From the NCBI GenBank assembly GCA_036365515.1, contig CM070874.1, positions 64,933,583 through 64,997,582 on the forward strand: a stretch of DNA of 64,000 nt. The letters are read 5' to 3'. The position numbers were made by a program, and so were the translations under genes. Positions 11,901 through 27,400 of this stretch are shown here, in pieces. The notes under the pieces were generated by a model. It was not told the DNA's origin. It was given only the letters and a program-made list of their open reading frames with translations, and searched no databases. How positions within the stretch are numbered: the first letter of the stretch is position 1; every line of letters starts with the position of its first letter. This DNA is from Torymus aiolomorphi (taxonomy: Eukaryota; Arthropoda; Insecta; Hymenoptera; Torymidae).

Positions 11901-14900
11901 TCTAACGGCTTCGTAAAACAGTTAACTTAATCCCTCCCGAAAATTAATGAGCCATTTTTAAGCCAAGTAACACAATCAATAAATTATTCGCAACTTCCCC
12001 CTCTCACCTTATACTATACAATCAATAAGAAAACACATCGTTAAAAATAGCGCGGGCACGCGATCAATCCCGAGACGATACCAAAAGTCACGAAGTCGCC
12101 GTCGTCGCGTCTTCCCTCGTCCCCTCCTTACGCGCGCGCGCGGCTGCGCGCTCGATCGAACGCGGAAAAGCCGGGGAAGAGGAAGAGGGGTTATATACAA
12201 CAGTGAGTGAAAAAGGGAGTAAGAAAAAGTCGAGGAGAGGGCACGCGTCCTGGCACGCGCCGCGCGTTCCGCCTCGAAAATACATTAGCCGAGGGCCCCC
12301 CGAAAAAGTGTATTCTTATATACTCTACATGTGCATCATAGCGGCGAGGGAGGGAGGCAGCAGGCGCTCGCGCGCAGCCGGAGGCTCGAAGAAAAAGGTG
12401 TATGTGACCAGCTGCTCCTCTTTTCCTCTCCCCCCCGCTCGTCGCGACGACGACGACTTTTCGATCTTGGAAGGAAAGCGCGCACGAGCGAGTTTTCCCG
12501 CCTAAATTGTACTTAGGGGATTTGCAAGGGAGAATGTAGGTTTTAGTGTTATTTTTGGGAGAGGTATTTTCGTCGGCCCGGGGGTGTATAATGTGTTTGG
12601 AAAGGAAATCCCGCGGCTGATCCGGGAAATAGAGGAGACGTGATTAATCTGACGCTAACTGCGCGTGGAGGGTGAAGTGATTCAATGAATTGTCAACAAT
12701 TGTCGCGCGAGGTGAATAATTAACGCTGGATGAAGCGGGTGAGTGTACGTGTGTGTGTATCTTTGGTGTGAATTTTCAGTCGAATGGTCTAATAAATTTC
12801 ACATAGCTCTTTTGCTGTTTCGAACTAAAATGATTTTGTAATTGAGCATGCTCAAGGAGTTTCACATTGAGCGGGCTTTGTTTTCCGGCGCGTTCGACCA
12901 ATATTTGTGTTGCAAAGTCATTAAACGATGATATCTATATATCCGCACGCATGTGGACTAAAAACTTGCTGACCGACTTGCGCGAGTTTGCCCAAGTTCA
13001 TTGGCTTTCGGGAAGGGGAGCCGAGGAAACTTTTGACAAGATCGGCTAAACTTCCGCGTAACTGTTACTTATGCTTTCTTGATACGTGATGAGAAAAAAG
13101 GCACGTTTAATAAGTGTGTAATTTGAAAATGTAGCAAATTCCAGGTATACTTGTTGCTCCAGCGAACCTAGCGTTGAGATTAAAAATTTCATTTTTAATT
13201 TCCAAAGTTTTCTGAAATCCTGCTTGAATTTTGAACACACGAAGTGCGCATTAAGAAAACTAATTTAAACTTTACTTCGAATGTTATACCCTTAAACCCT
13301 CGAAACGTACGTTCCTGCAATTTCCGCAATATCCCAGCGCGTAAAAATCTACTATTCTACCATACACAGTATTACAACCAGCGAGCTTCTTCCCCTCCGC
13401 CATCGTCATTCTCCTTACTCTTAATACACTGCAACACCACGCTGCAGCTTCCGACCATCGATCACACAGGCGGCCTTATCTACGCGCCAGACGCGCGCGT
13501 GCCTCTTTTCTCTTTCTTTCTAAAAATACACCCCTGCGCGTATGCACCGCGGCTGCCGCCGATGATCGCGAGGAGAGGAGAGATCGGCTCTTTTTCTGAC
13601 TCGACGGCAGCGCGCGGAGGTGGAGAATGGATACCGGATGCCCGCGAGGAAGTGTCGTCGAGCTTTTTTGTGGGTCCGCTTTTTGTGGAAGTGGCGGAGT
13701 GGAGGTTAAGTGTGTGTCGGTGAGTTAGCTTGATAATGGACGATGGTTTGAAGGAGGAAGACAGTGCGAATAGTTGACGAGAATTCGACTTCTGGGACTG
13801 AGATATACTTGCAACACATTTTTAAACAATATTTAACAACCTATCTGAAATTCTTTATCGCCTTTTTCAACACATCGTTTGAAACTACCACCTCAAACCT
13901 TAAAATCGACGACACCGAGAGCTTGCACGCACTTCCAATAAATTTAAGAAGGTCTGAAAAGCAAGAACCAACAACAACGCGCGCGCTACACGTCTGAGCG
14001 GAGACAAATAACGACGAGCTGCGATCGAGTGCTGTACGTCGGCGGCGCAAAGAAGTCAACGAACCCCCCCCGTTCGAGAAAAAATACGCGCTGCGAAAGC
14101 GGAAGTCACCCCCTCCGTCCAAAAATATATGCGTCACGTGCGCGCTTAGGGACTTCACTCACTCACTCTCTATCTCTCTTTCTCTCCCCCCGATAAGATG
14201 TGGAACAACTTTCGAGTGTAAAAACATTGAGGAGGAGGAGTGTTTGTTGTACGCGTAGGAGGTGCAAGGCGGGGAAAGAAGTTTTGTTGAAGTTTTATGG
14301 GGAGGGTGTGCGTTTTTGTTGAATTTTATAGGGATATGATGGACTTTTGTATCGAAGCAGGTAGTTCAGGGGTCATATAGTATATGAGTATAACAATGAG
14401 ACAAAGTTCTGCTATATAACTATATGACATACAGGTACTTTTCATCATGTTTTACGTGAATTTGATGAATGAGATAACACAATCTATTTCAGTATACGTT
14501 TTCAAATACAAAAGAAACGATTCGACACGACTTCATCAGAATGACAACCAAGTCTAAAAAGTAAAGCTCCTATTACACTCTTCTCTACATCCAAAAAAGC
14601 CCAAAAAAAAAACCCTCTACTTCTCCAAACCGTTAAACAAAAATACCGCTCTTCCCCCGTCCACCCGCCGACCAAATCTCCGGTTATATACGGGTGACGA
14701 AGAAAAAGTATGAGAAGACCCCCATCGGTGCGATGCGCGCACGTGCAGACGGGCGCGCGACGCAGTTTTTCGGCGCCTAAAAATAAAGACGGCCGGAACA
14801 AGAAGATGATGCGCGCGCGGGCGAAGGGAAACACGCACCTTTCGACGCGCGGGTAATCCGAGACCGCGGCAAGACGTTGAAAAATGTTATTTTTCGGTGG

Positions 14901-17900
14901 TTGAGTTTACATAATATATGAATGTACGGATGAGGTGTGGACCGAAAGAGGCTTGGTTCATGGAATTTTATAGGAAGAGAGCGAGTTCAAGCTTTTCAAG
15001 CAGGAAGACGTAAAAATTAATTCTCATAAATTTGGCCAATGCTTTCGGAAAGCTGCAGTTATATAAAAATCTCAAAATACAAGCCGTTCGACATCAATAA
15101 GACGGAGAACCAATTTTAGAAGCAAAAGAAAAAGAAAAATTTTCTCTCTAATCTTCCTCCTCCGCCGCCGCCTTCTCCAGACCGAGCTTCCCCCCATGGA
15201 AGCAATAATTACTCCTTCTCCTCCTCGCTCCCTTTCTACCAACTATTTCCAGCTCACGATGCACAAAAAACTCCGCTCATTAACTCCCCTCCCGAAAAAA
15301 ATCCGTTTAATTCCGAAAAGAAAGAGAGAGCAGAGAACATCCTTGCACGTGCTCTCGACGCATTAGCGCGCGCTTGCGCGGGCGTCGGAGAAAGGAAGAG
15401 GGAGCGCGGAGGTAAAAAAAGAGAGGGTGAAAATAGAGGAAGCGCGCCGGCACGCGCCATGGGGGTCTCGGAGGTATTCCGGAGATGCGTTTATTTATAT
15501 ACCCACGCCCGTTCGCGCGCGTCGTCTTAGTCGTCCCCGTCGTCGTTTTCTCGCGCCCCCTCGCGAGAACGAGCATCGCGCGGGTAACAGTCAATGACAT
15601 TGGGTCGCGCGGATGCAACGACCTATGGCGACGACGGCGGTTACTGTGTGTGTGTGTGTCTGATGGGTCTGAAGTTTGCATCGTTGGAGTGCAACGAAAT
15701 AAATTTTTACAATTAATTAAAGTTATCAAGCAATGAAAATTTTATCTAAAATCTGTGTTATAAAGTTATTGGATACTATTATAAAAACAAATCTACAGGC
15801 CAAATTAATATTAATTGTTATAAACTTGAAGAAAAAACAAATATTTTTTTATTTCGTTGCACTACAACGTTGCAAACTTTAAACCCCATGTGTCTGTGTG
15901 TGCGATTGCCCGAGTGCCTAATTAGTTAATGAAATTTCTTAGTGCCAAAGGCTCGGTTTTGTACCTTTTGTGGAACGGTTTTATCTAAACTGTTTGGTGG
16001 TATCTGGGAAATAAAAGAAATTAAGTTTTAAAAACAGGGAAAAGATAGTTTCCAGTATTAAAGGTGATAAATTAATTATCTAAATTTTTTCATACACTTG
16101 CTAAATAACTAGAAAAATAGAAAATTCAAACTTCGCTGACAAACACAGTAATTTTTCAATTACACTTTATCCGCGCGTCTAATCTGCATAATTGAAAACA
16201 GCGTAAAACTTCATAGCAACTTAAAATTATCGCCCTTTAAATAGCACTTTCATCACCCACGCGTTAACCACTTTATTAAGCATACAATGTATAAGCGCGT
16301 TAACACGAACGAACAATTGCACCCGTTTCAACTCTCTCACTCACTCTTCCTCTTCCCTCCTCCATACTTCGCCATGACCTCGGAAAACAGTTACTTAAAC
16401 TCCTTATCTCTGGAAAATCCCTCGATCTCTTCCTCCTCCTCCTACTTCCCTCCGCCCGACGATTCATTACCTGGCGAAGCGAATTTTTACTTCAGCCGCC
16501 TCTCTCTACATACACAACACACACACATACACACGGCAAATTTATTCAAAGGCAATTAAGGCGCGAACACCGCCACCGCCACCCCCGCGCTACGGCTAAA
16601 TTTTAATAATAAACGAAAAAGGTGGTGTGTGTGGTGGTAGCAGCGACGAAGCGAAAAAAAAATATGAACGAAGCGAAGACGAATAAATTAAATGAATCAT
16701 GCATCTCGACGTCGAATTTTAATCGCGCCCCGGCACGAAACTTCCTCCCCCTTTCGGGCCGCTCGGTGAAGTCCAACGGGGCGCTACTGCTGCTACACCC
16801 CAGCACTATAGCAGAGAAGTAGCGTCAGCGGCAGCGCCGACACGCCATTTTTTTCGCGAGCTAGCGGCGTGCGTGCACACGCCCCCTTTGACTTCGCGTC
16901 ACTTCCTCCCCCCCTAGGCCTCACCATATAGAGGTTCCCACCCTGCAGCGCGCGCGCGCGTGCAAGCGACGGCAGTAGCGACCCTTCCTCCCTCTCCTCC
17001 ATTATCGCGCTCCTTACGCCCTCATTATTCTTCCTCCACCCCCGGGGGCACTACATATACACCTTTCGTTTACTACTTCGAAATGGACGTGCGCGGCGCG
17101 CGCTCGCGTTCGTTCGATAGCGGAGAGATTGCGAGCGAGCGGACGAATGATTGATTAAATCGGCGCGCGGGATCGGAAGGGAGGAGACCAGAGGGAATTA
17201 GGCGCGTTTAGGGAGAGACAGAGACTGTTTTCGCCGTTTGTACTTCAGAGAGGGTGGCTTGATTCTTTGAAGTGAATAATAGACCAGTGGCGTGTGTGCG
17301 AGTGAGCTGCCCCTGCTGTAATTACCGAAGTCTATCGTATTTCATTCTTCGCGGCGAAGAGGAGCGAAGGTAGAATTTTTACCTTCGTTCGGAGAGTGAA
17401 GCTCGCGGCTAAATTAGGAACAGTCGCGGGAGTCCTTTTTGCCACGTTGCGAGGGACTTTTTTTCAAACGAAATATTTGTTTCGCAGTAGCTATGGCCAA
17501 AATATATGCGACTGATTACTTGGTTATTTAGTTTGGGAAAATATGTTGAACGGCAAGAAAATGTAGTGAGTTATGTCATTGATGACCTCTGCCAAAAGCA
17601 ATAATTATGGTTAATAATGATAATTTCTTATCACAAATAGCGTGTAAGTGAATTGAAAGTTTTTGTATTTCGTTTTCAAGATAAACTAATAATTCCATTT
17701 ATTATCAAAAGCAGTAAAGGTAAATAACTCAAAAAAAATAAATAAATAAAGTTCATTTGTCAAAGTTTTTACTGAAAAATATTATACATAAATTGGACCA
17801 GATAAAGTTAAATAATATATTAAATTTATGGCATTATTTATCTGTAAGTAATGTATGAAAAATATTTTGTATCTATCGAAATAAATTTACTCTTCAAACT

Positions 17901-20900
17901 TTTCTTCAAGGCATCTCAATAATATCTGATTCAGTATAGATACGATTTACAACTAAATTTTAATCGAACCCTTTAATCAACTTAAACCATTGGGCTTCAA
18001 TCGTCTTTCTAAACAACACACGCTCAGTTCCGTACCGTTAATTGAAATTCGCAACTCCAGAACGCTCCTCACTTATGTGATGATAATAATAATATATTAT
18101 TATTCCTACTCTCTAAATTTGAATCAGTGAAATTCACTGAAAATCCAGTTATAAATATATCAAATCAACTAAAATTTCAGTAAAATTTTAATTTTTACTG
18201 TAAATTTAAGTTGATTTGGTATACTTATAACTGATTTTCAGTGAATTCCACTGATTCAAATTCAGAGAGTAGTTGATGGAGGGGGGGGGGGATTAAGCTC
18301 TGGGTACTTATGTAAACCCATTGTATCTCCCTCTGGACCGGTAACTCTTACTCCGATAGTCTTGCCCTTCTCCAGAAGGAGAGGATTATCCCGGAGTGGG
18401 TTGCTCTGATTTCGTTGACTGTTGGGAAATGGTTCCACGATAACTGGTGTCTTAAGCTGGCGAACATGGAACAGGTGGATAAACATCTCGTACGCCTGAT
18501 CACACCATCTACACCGACCACACGTCGTCAACCCTAACGTCGAGTGGTATCTGAGACGTATAGAAAGTAACTTGAGGCTACTACCACCTCTCTCAGACCT
18601 CTCCGCATCTGGAAGTCTCGCCCAGACGACCGTTAAATCCCCGCTGCACCGGGCTGGTATCAGAAAGACCTCCAACCCCTTAACCATAATACACGCCCTT
18701 GGAGAATTTTTGGCAGGGTCTCTAAAGATTTTCCCGACTCTACTTAGACCCTGGATAGCTTCTGCGACCGCTGATATACCTTGGATTAGACAAATGCCTG
18801 TTTGCGCTTCCGCCATACGACTGGCCAACAACCGCCGTGACGTCTTTGTTGTGGTGCAAGTTAAGATGGGTAAACGGTATCCAGTCCTAGCCATCATGGT
18901 TAGGACAGTCCACCCTTACCCGACCCTTGCCGCTCCCGCGGTCCCTCGTCCATCACCTTAACGAAGATCTTGCCAAGCTCGCACTACAGCTAGAAATCGC
19001 GTTCTGTCAGTGCTCTGAAAGACGGCCCGGCTATGGTCACTAGCTGGAAGGTTTCGCAATCCGGCGTTTGCCTGAATTCTGTGCCCCACACCCACCATCC
19101 GTGTATGACAACATCGGGATGCGCACGCCAAAATTGCGCCCGGGCCGCCTCCGGCTCCTGCCTAGTTCCAGAAATTCAAATAGAGGCACTGTGCAGTTTC
19201 CTGAGCACACCCATCTCCACGACGATCTTATCGATCTCAGTCTGGACCGCGTCATTGACGGGAGCTAAGTACTGTTGCATCAGCTTCTCGTCAGAGTAGC
19301 CCTCCACTACGACCGCCCTTGTGAGAAGATCCACCGTCCTGGTGGCCGTTATGTTGCTGTCATGATTAGGCCTTTTCCTGGCGACGTTGGCATCAGGAGG
19401 TGTGTCCGTGGAGCCCTTGCGGCGTTTATCGCCAGTGACTTCCGGGCCACCCCCTCGATGTCGCCGTCTTCAGTGCAGATTTACATGGCGAATCGGTAGC
19501 CTGGTCCTACGTCGCCAATGGCTCCGGTGTCCCGGTAGTCTTTTCCGCCATCAGTTTTTGTCTCTTCCTTATGAGCTTCCTCCTCTGAGCTCCAGAAGTT
19601 TCTGTCACTTCAGAGTGAGCCGAAGATTCTTCTTCAAAGGGTATACTCCTTGCTGGGGTCACTAATCGCGTTCGCGACCATGTTTAGGGTGTCCAGCGTT
19701 CAAGTGCTGGAGGGCCATCGTTCCCCAGACAACAAAAGGGCAAGCGGATTGAGTTCCTTGGACCTCGCTCTCCGTTTGCCCTGCTTTATTTCAGAGGGTA
19801 CCTTAACCCCCGTTGTGCTATCCGTTGCCGCCCCGCAGCCCGGTGCTTCAGCATCCCTCCCACTCTGTACAATTTTTGATTTATATTCTTCTATTTGAGT
19901 CCCACGAGTAGCTAGGGAAACGAGGTCCACTGCCGCAGAGCCCCGCGTATGGCAGCGAGGCTAAATACTCGGGAAAGTCCCCGTGTGTTTTCGAGGTACT
20001 GTTAGAGACTTCTCAGTCCCCCGAGCAGCCAACTAGTCCGCTCAGCACGCATGACACCTTCGGCTTCGGGGGTGGTAACTGTATTCGTGCAGCCCACAAC
20101 CAAAGCTGTTTGTCGGCAAAGCAAGCCGCTGTCCTTGTTCAGCTTCCCTCGTGAGGGGGCTCCATACGTTCACCCTCATCCAAACGGTTGTTCATCCTTA
20201 AGGACCCATGACTTGCTCGAGCTTAAACCTCACCGACTGTAACCGACCACGTGCTTAAAATTTTGAACGCTGGAAATAGTTTTAGTGATGACTGTAAGAG
20301 TGAGAACTGAAGGAATACAGTTTTCGATGTTAGAAATTGGAATTCCTGATCGACCGTCATATTTGGTCCAACAGAGCTCCCTGAAAGGTTATACAGCTAG
20401 AGAAGACTTTTTTTAGCTCCTCATTTATACAAACAAAAAAATTTCGCTTCGGCAGCAAGCTCCGGCTTCGAAGCCAGCCGCGAGCCGAACTTCCGGCGCA
20501 CGTGCTCCACCGGAAGTGCACTACGCGTCAGTCTGTCGTCGTCGCAGCAACAGCAGCAGCCCCCCCCCCCCCCTCTATCTCTCTCTCTCCTTCTTAGCCC
20601 GCATCTCGCCTCCGCCCACGCTTATATACTGCTCGGTTTTAAAAACGGCGCGCGCTATTTTTGTGCCCCCCACGGAAGAAGATCGAGAGGCGAGGAGAAC
20701 GATAGAAAGAAAGATTTGGGTGGAGTGGATATGTGGGATATAAAGAGGGGTATGGGGAGGAGCCGTTTTTGTCGGTAGATTGGCATTTGGTTATTGGGAA
20801 TGATCAAAATTTCTTGATGATGGTGAAACAATCGAAGATAAAGTATGAAATATGGTTTCAATAACAGGCTTAATGAAGTATGTATTTTAGTAAAGATAAG

Positions 20901-23900
20901 TGACTAGTTTGTAATTTCAAGTCCTAATCAAAGACAAAAACTAATTTTGTTAACTTATCACTTTAATTAATTTTTAAAATCTTGTATTTCTCTCAATAAA
21001 TTAAAATATTATCGTCGGATAAGATTACCTCAACTATACTTTATGAGAAATCGAAGTATTAAGTTGCTAACCTATCTATCATATGACTACATCGGTTACA
21101 AAAGATCCTGTAAGTTATTTCTTTTTCCTGCCATTCTTTTCAAATATGTAAAAAAAAATTATTAAAAATGTTATTTATTCATATTTCTTGTGTTTAATTT
21201 TGTATACTATATTATAATAAAAATATAAAACAATGATAAGTTAAGTATTTAAGAACAAATTTGTACCGTAATTCTTCGAAGTTAAATTATGCGTTTATTA
21301 TTGTAAATTTAATATAGTTTTTATTTACATAAAATATATATTTAGTTGAAATTGAATATGTAACATTGTAAATTTCGCTTTATAAAAAGATAAATGAGAA
21401 CTTTCATTACTTTACTTAACTGCGTAGAACTCATGCTAGACTTAAAAATACAAATTTTGGACGCCATTTTGTCGGCAAAAACTCAAATTCGCACGTCTTA
21501 TCGCTATGATACTCTCTACCATCGTTAAACGAACTGTAAACATTATAAATAATGACATTAAAACCATTTGGACTTTATACATTCCAAATTCCTTAGATAA
21601 TCGTACAAAATTTTTCCATATTATCTCAAAGTAGGACACACATTTTGATAATTTTCAATGTGTTAATCTCAACTCTGGAGTACAGCTAGCGTGGCAAATA
21701 ATGAAATAACACTTAATTATAGTTAGCTACATCAGTGGTACTTAAAAAGAGAAATTTTATCGTTCTAAAATATACGTAAATAAGGCATATCAATGCAAAA
21801 CATAAATACGAGATAACTAACACTGATGAATTTAGACGTTATTCAATGATGTCGGGTAAGGTATATTATACTAAAAACGTAAAGGCTAAAAGGAAACATG
21901 CCACAAAAAGAGTATCATCGACAATACGCGGGCGTACAAAAATTCCGTGATTCTCACGAACGTATGTATCTCTGGCCATTAAAGCAATTTTCAACTGTAA
22001 AAACTGATATCGCCAAGCCTATTGAATAATGAATCATCATTTTCTTTGCTTTACGCATATAAATCACTTAACTCACGTGAAAACACAAAATACACTCCCC
22101 AATTCAGGGAGAATGACTATAGTCTACTTACAAATTATTTTAAAAAATCGGTAGCGACTAACAATAGCGAGCGAGCAGACGACAAACAACATATATATAC
22201 ACATCCAAGCACAAAGACACGATTAAAGATCAAAGAGAAAAAGACAGAGAGAGCAAGAGAGGGAGAGAGATAGCCGAAAAGACACGAAATCTGGTGACTC
22301 GTCAGAAAATTTATTTAGAGGGGGCACAAATTAAGCTTACGACTATACGTTCGATTCACGGGAACCGAAATATTCGTATAAAGTGAAGACGGAGAACGTA
22401 AAGCGAGCGAGAGAGGGAGCGAAACAGAGACAGCAGAACGGCGCGGCGAAATCGGCGGCGACGACGGCGTCATGGAAAATTACTCTGAGAGAGAGAGAGA
22501 GAGACAGAATCTCTCGTATATAGAGAGCCAAGGTGAAGTTCCGAGCGTTTTCAAAGCGATAAGGCGACGCGCCGCCACCGACGACGACGTGCGATTAGAA
22601 GACAAGAGGAGATTTTGTAACGCGTTCGTTCTCTTTCGCGGGCGCGCGCTTTTTTTATTCTCTCATTCTCGATATCTCGCGCGTTGCTACCGAAGCTGGG
22701 TCAAGCGCAGCTTATGGCTCTCTTCGTTTCTCTCTCGCTCTGCCTCATGTCGTCTCTTTGTGCTTTATTTTATTTTTCTCGCTCAAAAGCGAGCGTAAAG
22801 CACTAGCTACTTCTATACTGAGTAAAGTGTGTGTGTGTGATGCTACTACGCGCTGTCTATGGAAATACGGTCTTAACTTGCGATTTTATATATTATATTC
22901 TTTTCTCTTATTCTCGAATTTTGGATTATCACTTGACGTGAATCGAGAATTAAAGAAAAGTTATTATTTCATTGTAAATGTGTGAATTTATTGTTTGCGT
23001 TAGCATAGCATGTTAAGAATTTATATGTATATACGCACACTATAGCAAAAAAAGTGAGGAAAAAGCAGCCGTGATCTTTTTTTTCGGTGCGTGTGAAGTC
23101 ATGTGCTAGCGATAGAGAGACAGAGAGGATCGTAGAGGGGGAAGGGGGAGATAAAAAAGAATAAAGCAGCCGTTTTCATGTTCAATAGTATCGTTTTTCA
23201 CTGAACGGCCATTTTGCTACATGCTGTCAAATTTCGTGTGTATATAATATACACACACGCGTATATACATATTTACTCTCTATTTTCTCGATATTTTTTC
23301 GACACTGAGACATTTACCAGTATTTCTCGATTGCGCATTGTGTTGTTTTTTCAACGCAGTGGCGGCAGGATTTGGACGACACAGTAACATTTCCAATCCG
23401 TTCGCACCACACGAATGTTCGTTTTTCTTTTTACTTCACCAAAAATTTGTTTTACTACTCGAGCTTTGTTACATCTATGTGTTTTGTGTCCTTTATTTTG
23501 CTTTCCGAAAGTGAAAGCGTTTATGTGCGTATATGGGAAATAGTGCGAGAAGCGAGGTGCAAAAAATCTATTAGTGCAACTACGTGAATACTAATGGTTA
23601 CTAGTAAGTTCTTTTCAATTATAATATTGTAATTCAGATAATTGTTCTCTTTTACAAATTGATAAATGATCATCAGTTAGTCTTACAATTTGTATAACGT
23701 TTTAAATTAAACTCTTGTGCTACGTGCATAACTAATCATAACAAATGTCATTAGAAAATATCTGTGTCGCATCTCTACGTTTATTACAGCTATATATTTC
23801 CCACTGTAAGTATACATTTGGGAATAGGAGAAAGTGTCTCTCAAGAAAACGTGACTATTTGAGGAAAGAGATAAAGGAGGAAGAACTGACCATTTCGAAA

Positions 23901-24354
23901 ATCGCCATAAAACTGTTATTTATTATCCAAGCAGTTTTTCTTTTTTTCAGTTCGCATTTATACGGTTGGAGATATTTCTCGTACATTCGAGTAGAAGGAA
24001 AACGTGCATATGTTTTTTTTTTTTTAAATAAAATAATAAATCAACTTACCGGGGTCGTAAAGTATATTTTCGACTGGCTGAAACACTTCATCGATGTTTA
24101 AAGGTGTTTTCGACTTGACGGCATTCTGAAAAATGTTTGTTAGCAGCTTGCCGACCATCTGTCTGTAACACAAAAAGAAAAAAATAACATTAAAAATCCG
24201 TTTGTACGTTACCAAAGTTCTAATTTAATTTTTCGTTTTGCTCTGTGTGCGTAAAAAGGCCTGAAATTCCTTCGAAACGCAAACAACCTCAAGCATACAA
24301 ATTTCAGCGACAAACAAAAATACAACCGACGCGCAATTTTAAGCAGGAAGAAGA

Positions 24355-24436
<82 letters not shown>

Positions 24437-27400
24437 CTATACCACTAGCCGGAGCGAGAGAGAAAGCGAATGGCCAATCGTTCCGGCGGAAATGTCGCGA
24501 ATCAAGCGCGAGCGTAAGCGCGCGCACACACACATACACCGCACATAGCGCTTAAACGCGCGCGGGCGCGCTGCCTTTTTATCCGCTTCAATTAAAGCGA
24601 TTCCCCGTGTAATTCCTCTCGCGACGTATTTAATGAGTTTTCGTAATTCAACGTCGCGCTGCGAGCTCTGCGCCATATACTGCAACGCCGAAATATAATG
24701 CGCCGCAGTGAGTGGTATAATAATAATGGTGTGATGCGCACGGTAGCCACGGCGTATACGCGAAGTGAACATTTTTCGGGTAATATAAAAAGCGTCTATT
24801 TTTTTTTTTTTTTTATTTTTCAGAATGGTTAGCGGCTGATAAATTTTTTTTATTTTGCTATGTTTTTACGTTTGAGCGGAGAAGAATGAAATAATTTGGA
24901 CGAATTTATTTTTGTGAAGAATTTTGCTTTTGATAAGAGTGAAAATAATAAAGTCTTATCGTCGCGCGTTTCATTGACACTCTAGCCTTTTTAATGGCTT
25001 TGAGATTGGAGGCCTAGTGTCGAAAAAAAGAGATTCTAATGTACATTTTATAAGCACGATCTTTTTGTTTAACTGTAATTTAAAGTTTAAAATAAGAGTG
25101 AACATTACAAGTGAAATTGTTATTCTTTGTGCGTAAAGGATCAAATGGACGTTTTAGGTTTTAATCATCATTAAAAAAATAAGTGCCGACATAAAGCCTC
25201 TGGTGTGAGTAAAGTAAATTATAATCGAAAATATAGAAAAATAATTAAAATTTTGTTTTCCTTCAAATTGTTTGTATTAATTATAAACAATTTAAAAATT
25301 ATACATTTACTTCAAATTAAATAAGCTCAACAAACCACAAGATTTAAAATATTAATTTAAAATAAAGATGTAATATTAAATTATCCGATATTTAATTTTC
25401 CAAAAGAAAAAATATCTTTTCAAGTCATACTATGACCACGTTTAGCTCACAAAAATCTAATTATTTAAAAAAAAGAAGTTATATATCCTTACCGAAAACC
25501 CTGTCAACCGTGTTCCAAAAAGCCCACGAGCAACGTCCTATCCCAAGGAACTCTCTCCAGTTCTAACTTCACGCACACTCCCCACGCTTGCCACCCACCC
25601 GTCCACCCACACAGCAGACCTCCCGAAACTTCAACGTCGTATACCACAGCCACACACACACATGCATGCACATACGTATAACGTACATATACGTATACGC
25701 TCTCCCTCACACACCTGCGCGATTTCGCATTCCAGGTCGCGCTCGCTGCTCAGTCTTCCCCCCTCGCGGGTTATATACTTCGCCCCTCCCGCCGCGGCCA
25801 ATGAGCTGGCGTAGTGCTGCCCCCACCCCGCGCCCGGGGCCACGCCCACCGCGCCCGCGCAAACATGGCCGCGCGCCGCCCGTCGCGGGGGCTATATCGT
25901 CGCCGTTGGACGAGAAAGAGAGAGACGAGGATAGAGATAGAAGTCGACGCTGGTAGTGGTGGTGGTGGTAGACTGTCGGTACGGAGAGAGGGTCGCCATT
26001 TGCGCGTTGGAAGAGAGAAAGAGAAGAAACGAGCGTGCTATATATGTGTGTGTTGCGTGTAGAGAAGTAAAATGTGTTGGTGTGAGCAGAGTCGGGGGGG
26101 AGAAAGAGTAGTGGGTAGGTTTTATGGGTTTCCTTCGGGGGGGTTTTTCTCGGGTTTTTCGTGCGCAAGTTTTCTTTTTATTTCTTTCGCTTTGCTTTCT
26201 CGATTTCAATCGTTTGATTTTAAATGTTTTTCCAACGTAACTCGTAAATTTTTGTTCAAGAAAAGTGATTTTTTTTGTGGTTTGATATTTAACGAAAATA
26301 ATTTAGTTTTTACATTTTTTATAATATTTCTCTACTTATTGATTAAAAAAAGTATTTTGCAAAATTAAGAACTTCATTATTTTTCTAATTTTAAGGATTG
26401 CTCTAAGTTATAATTGAAATTTTATAATTTTTCTTTATAATTTTGTTTTATGAGTAATAATAAATAATATCTTTATATTTTGTTTAGTCTTCTCTAGTAT
26501 CGAGTTAACAGAAAATACGTAATAAATTTTTTATTTTTCTAAACAGAACGTTTATAATTTGATTTCTTTTTCTTTTTTTAATGCTAAATCGTCAAGATTA
26601 AAACTAAAATAAAAGATATTTTTAGTAAGTCAAAAGTTATCAAGAAACTTATATTATTAACTTTTTCATTAACTTTTTATCAAAGTTTAGAAACTTGAAA
26701 TTTTTCTTTCATTCCTTGGAAACTAAACACACCGGTTTAGAAAATTTGAATTATTAGAGATGAAAAAAAAAAAACCTAAAAAAATAATAGTTTTCGGTAA
26801 TAAAAATGAATACTTCAAAAATTCTAAATGTTTCCACACGTCCTTGTCATATTCATCCCTACAATACTAATTCCCTTCCTCACAACGCCCAAGCCCAAAC
26901 TCAGACCGACACTTTGGAAATCTCAAAATTCCACACTGAAAATTCCCAAAACCTTCCCCTCCGGAAAGTAACCGTCCGCCCCCTTTAAACGGGAAGTTTC
27001 GAAAGCCCATAGAGATCGACGGTCAAGAGGGCACACACGCACTTTATACGTTCGACCAGCGCTGCGCAAACTCTCGGACGCGCACAGGTATAGGAACACA
27101 TGACGGCAAGGCCGTAAGTGCTTCCGAAATCGGTCCCTACATCAAAGTGTCCCTCGGGAAAAGGGAAACTGCGGCATGGAGAGCACGCGCGCACAGGGAA
27201 GAGAGAGAGAGTCCAGGCAGGTCGATCGATGGGACGTGCGCACGCACTATCGACCGAGAAAAAGGAGACGCGGTCGTCGACGCTGCTGCTTCTGCTCCTA
27301 CTAGTGAGTGAACAATTTATTGGATCGAGGGTGGCGCTGGTTAGGCGATTCCGGTGTGGTTAGGTGGGAGTGAGTCGTTTGGTGTGAGGTTGGTGAGCGA

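Noticed and set aside
16460..16490. Minus-strand CGCCAG|GTAATG as a recursive site in intron 2
   Set aside because: No pyrimidine tract upstream; the donor half is not consensus.
17346..17402. Small hairpin GAGCGAAGGTA/TACCTTCGTTC as a microRNA
   Set aside because: The paired region is only about 11 bp plus a loose extension, too short and bulged for a typical precursor.
18572..18961. 129-residue plus-strand ORF
   Set aside because: Antisense shadow of the LINE endonuclease frame.
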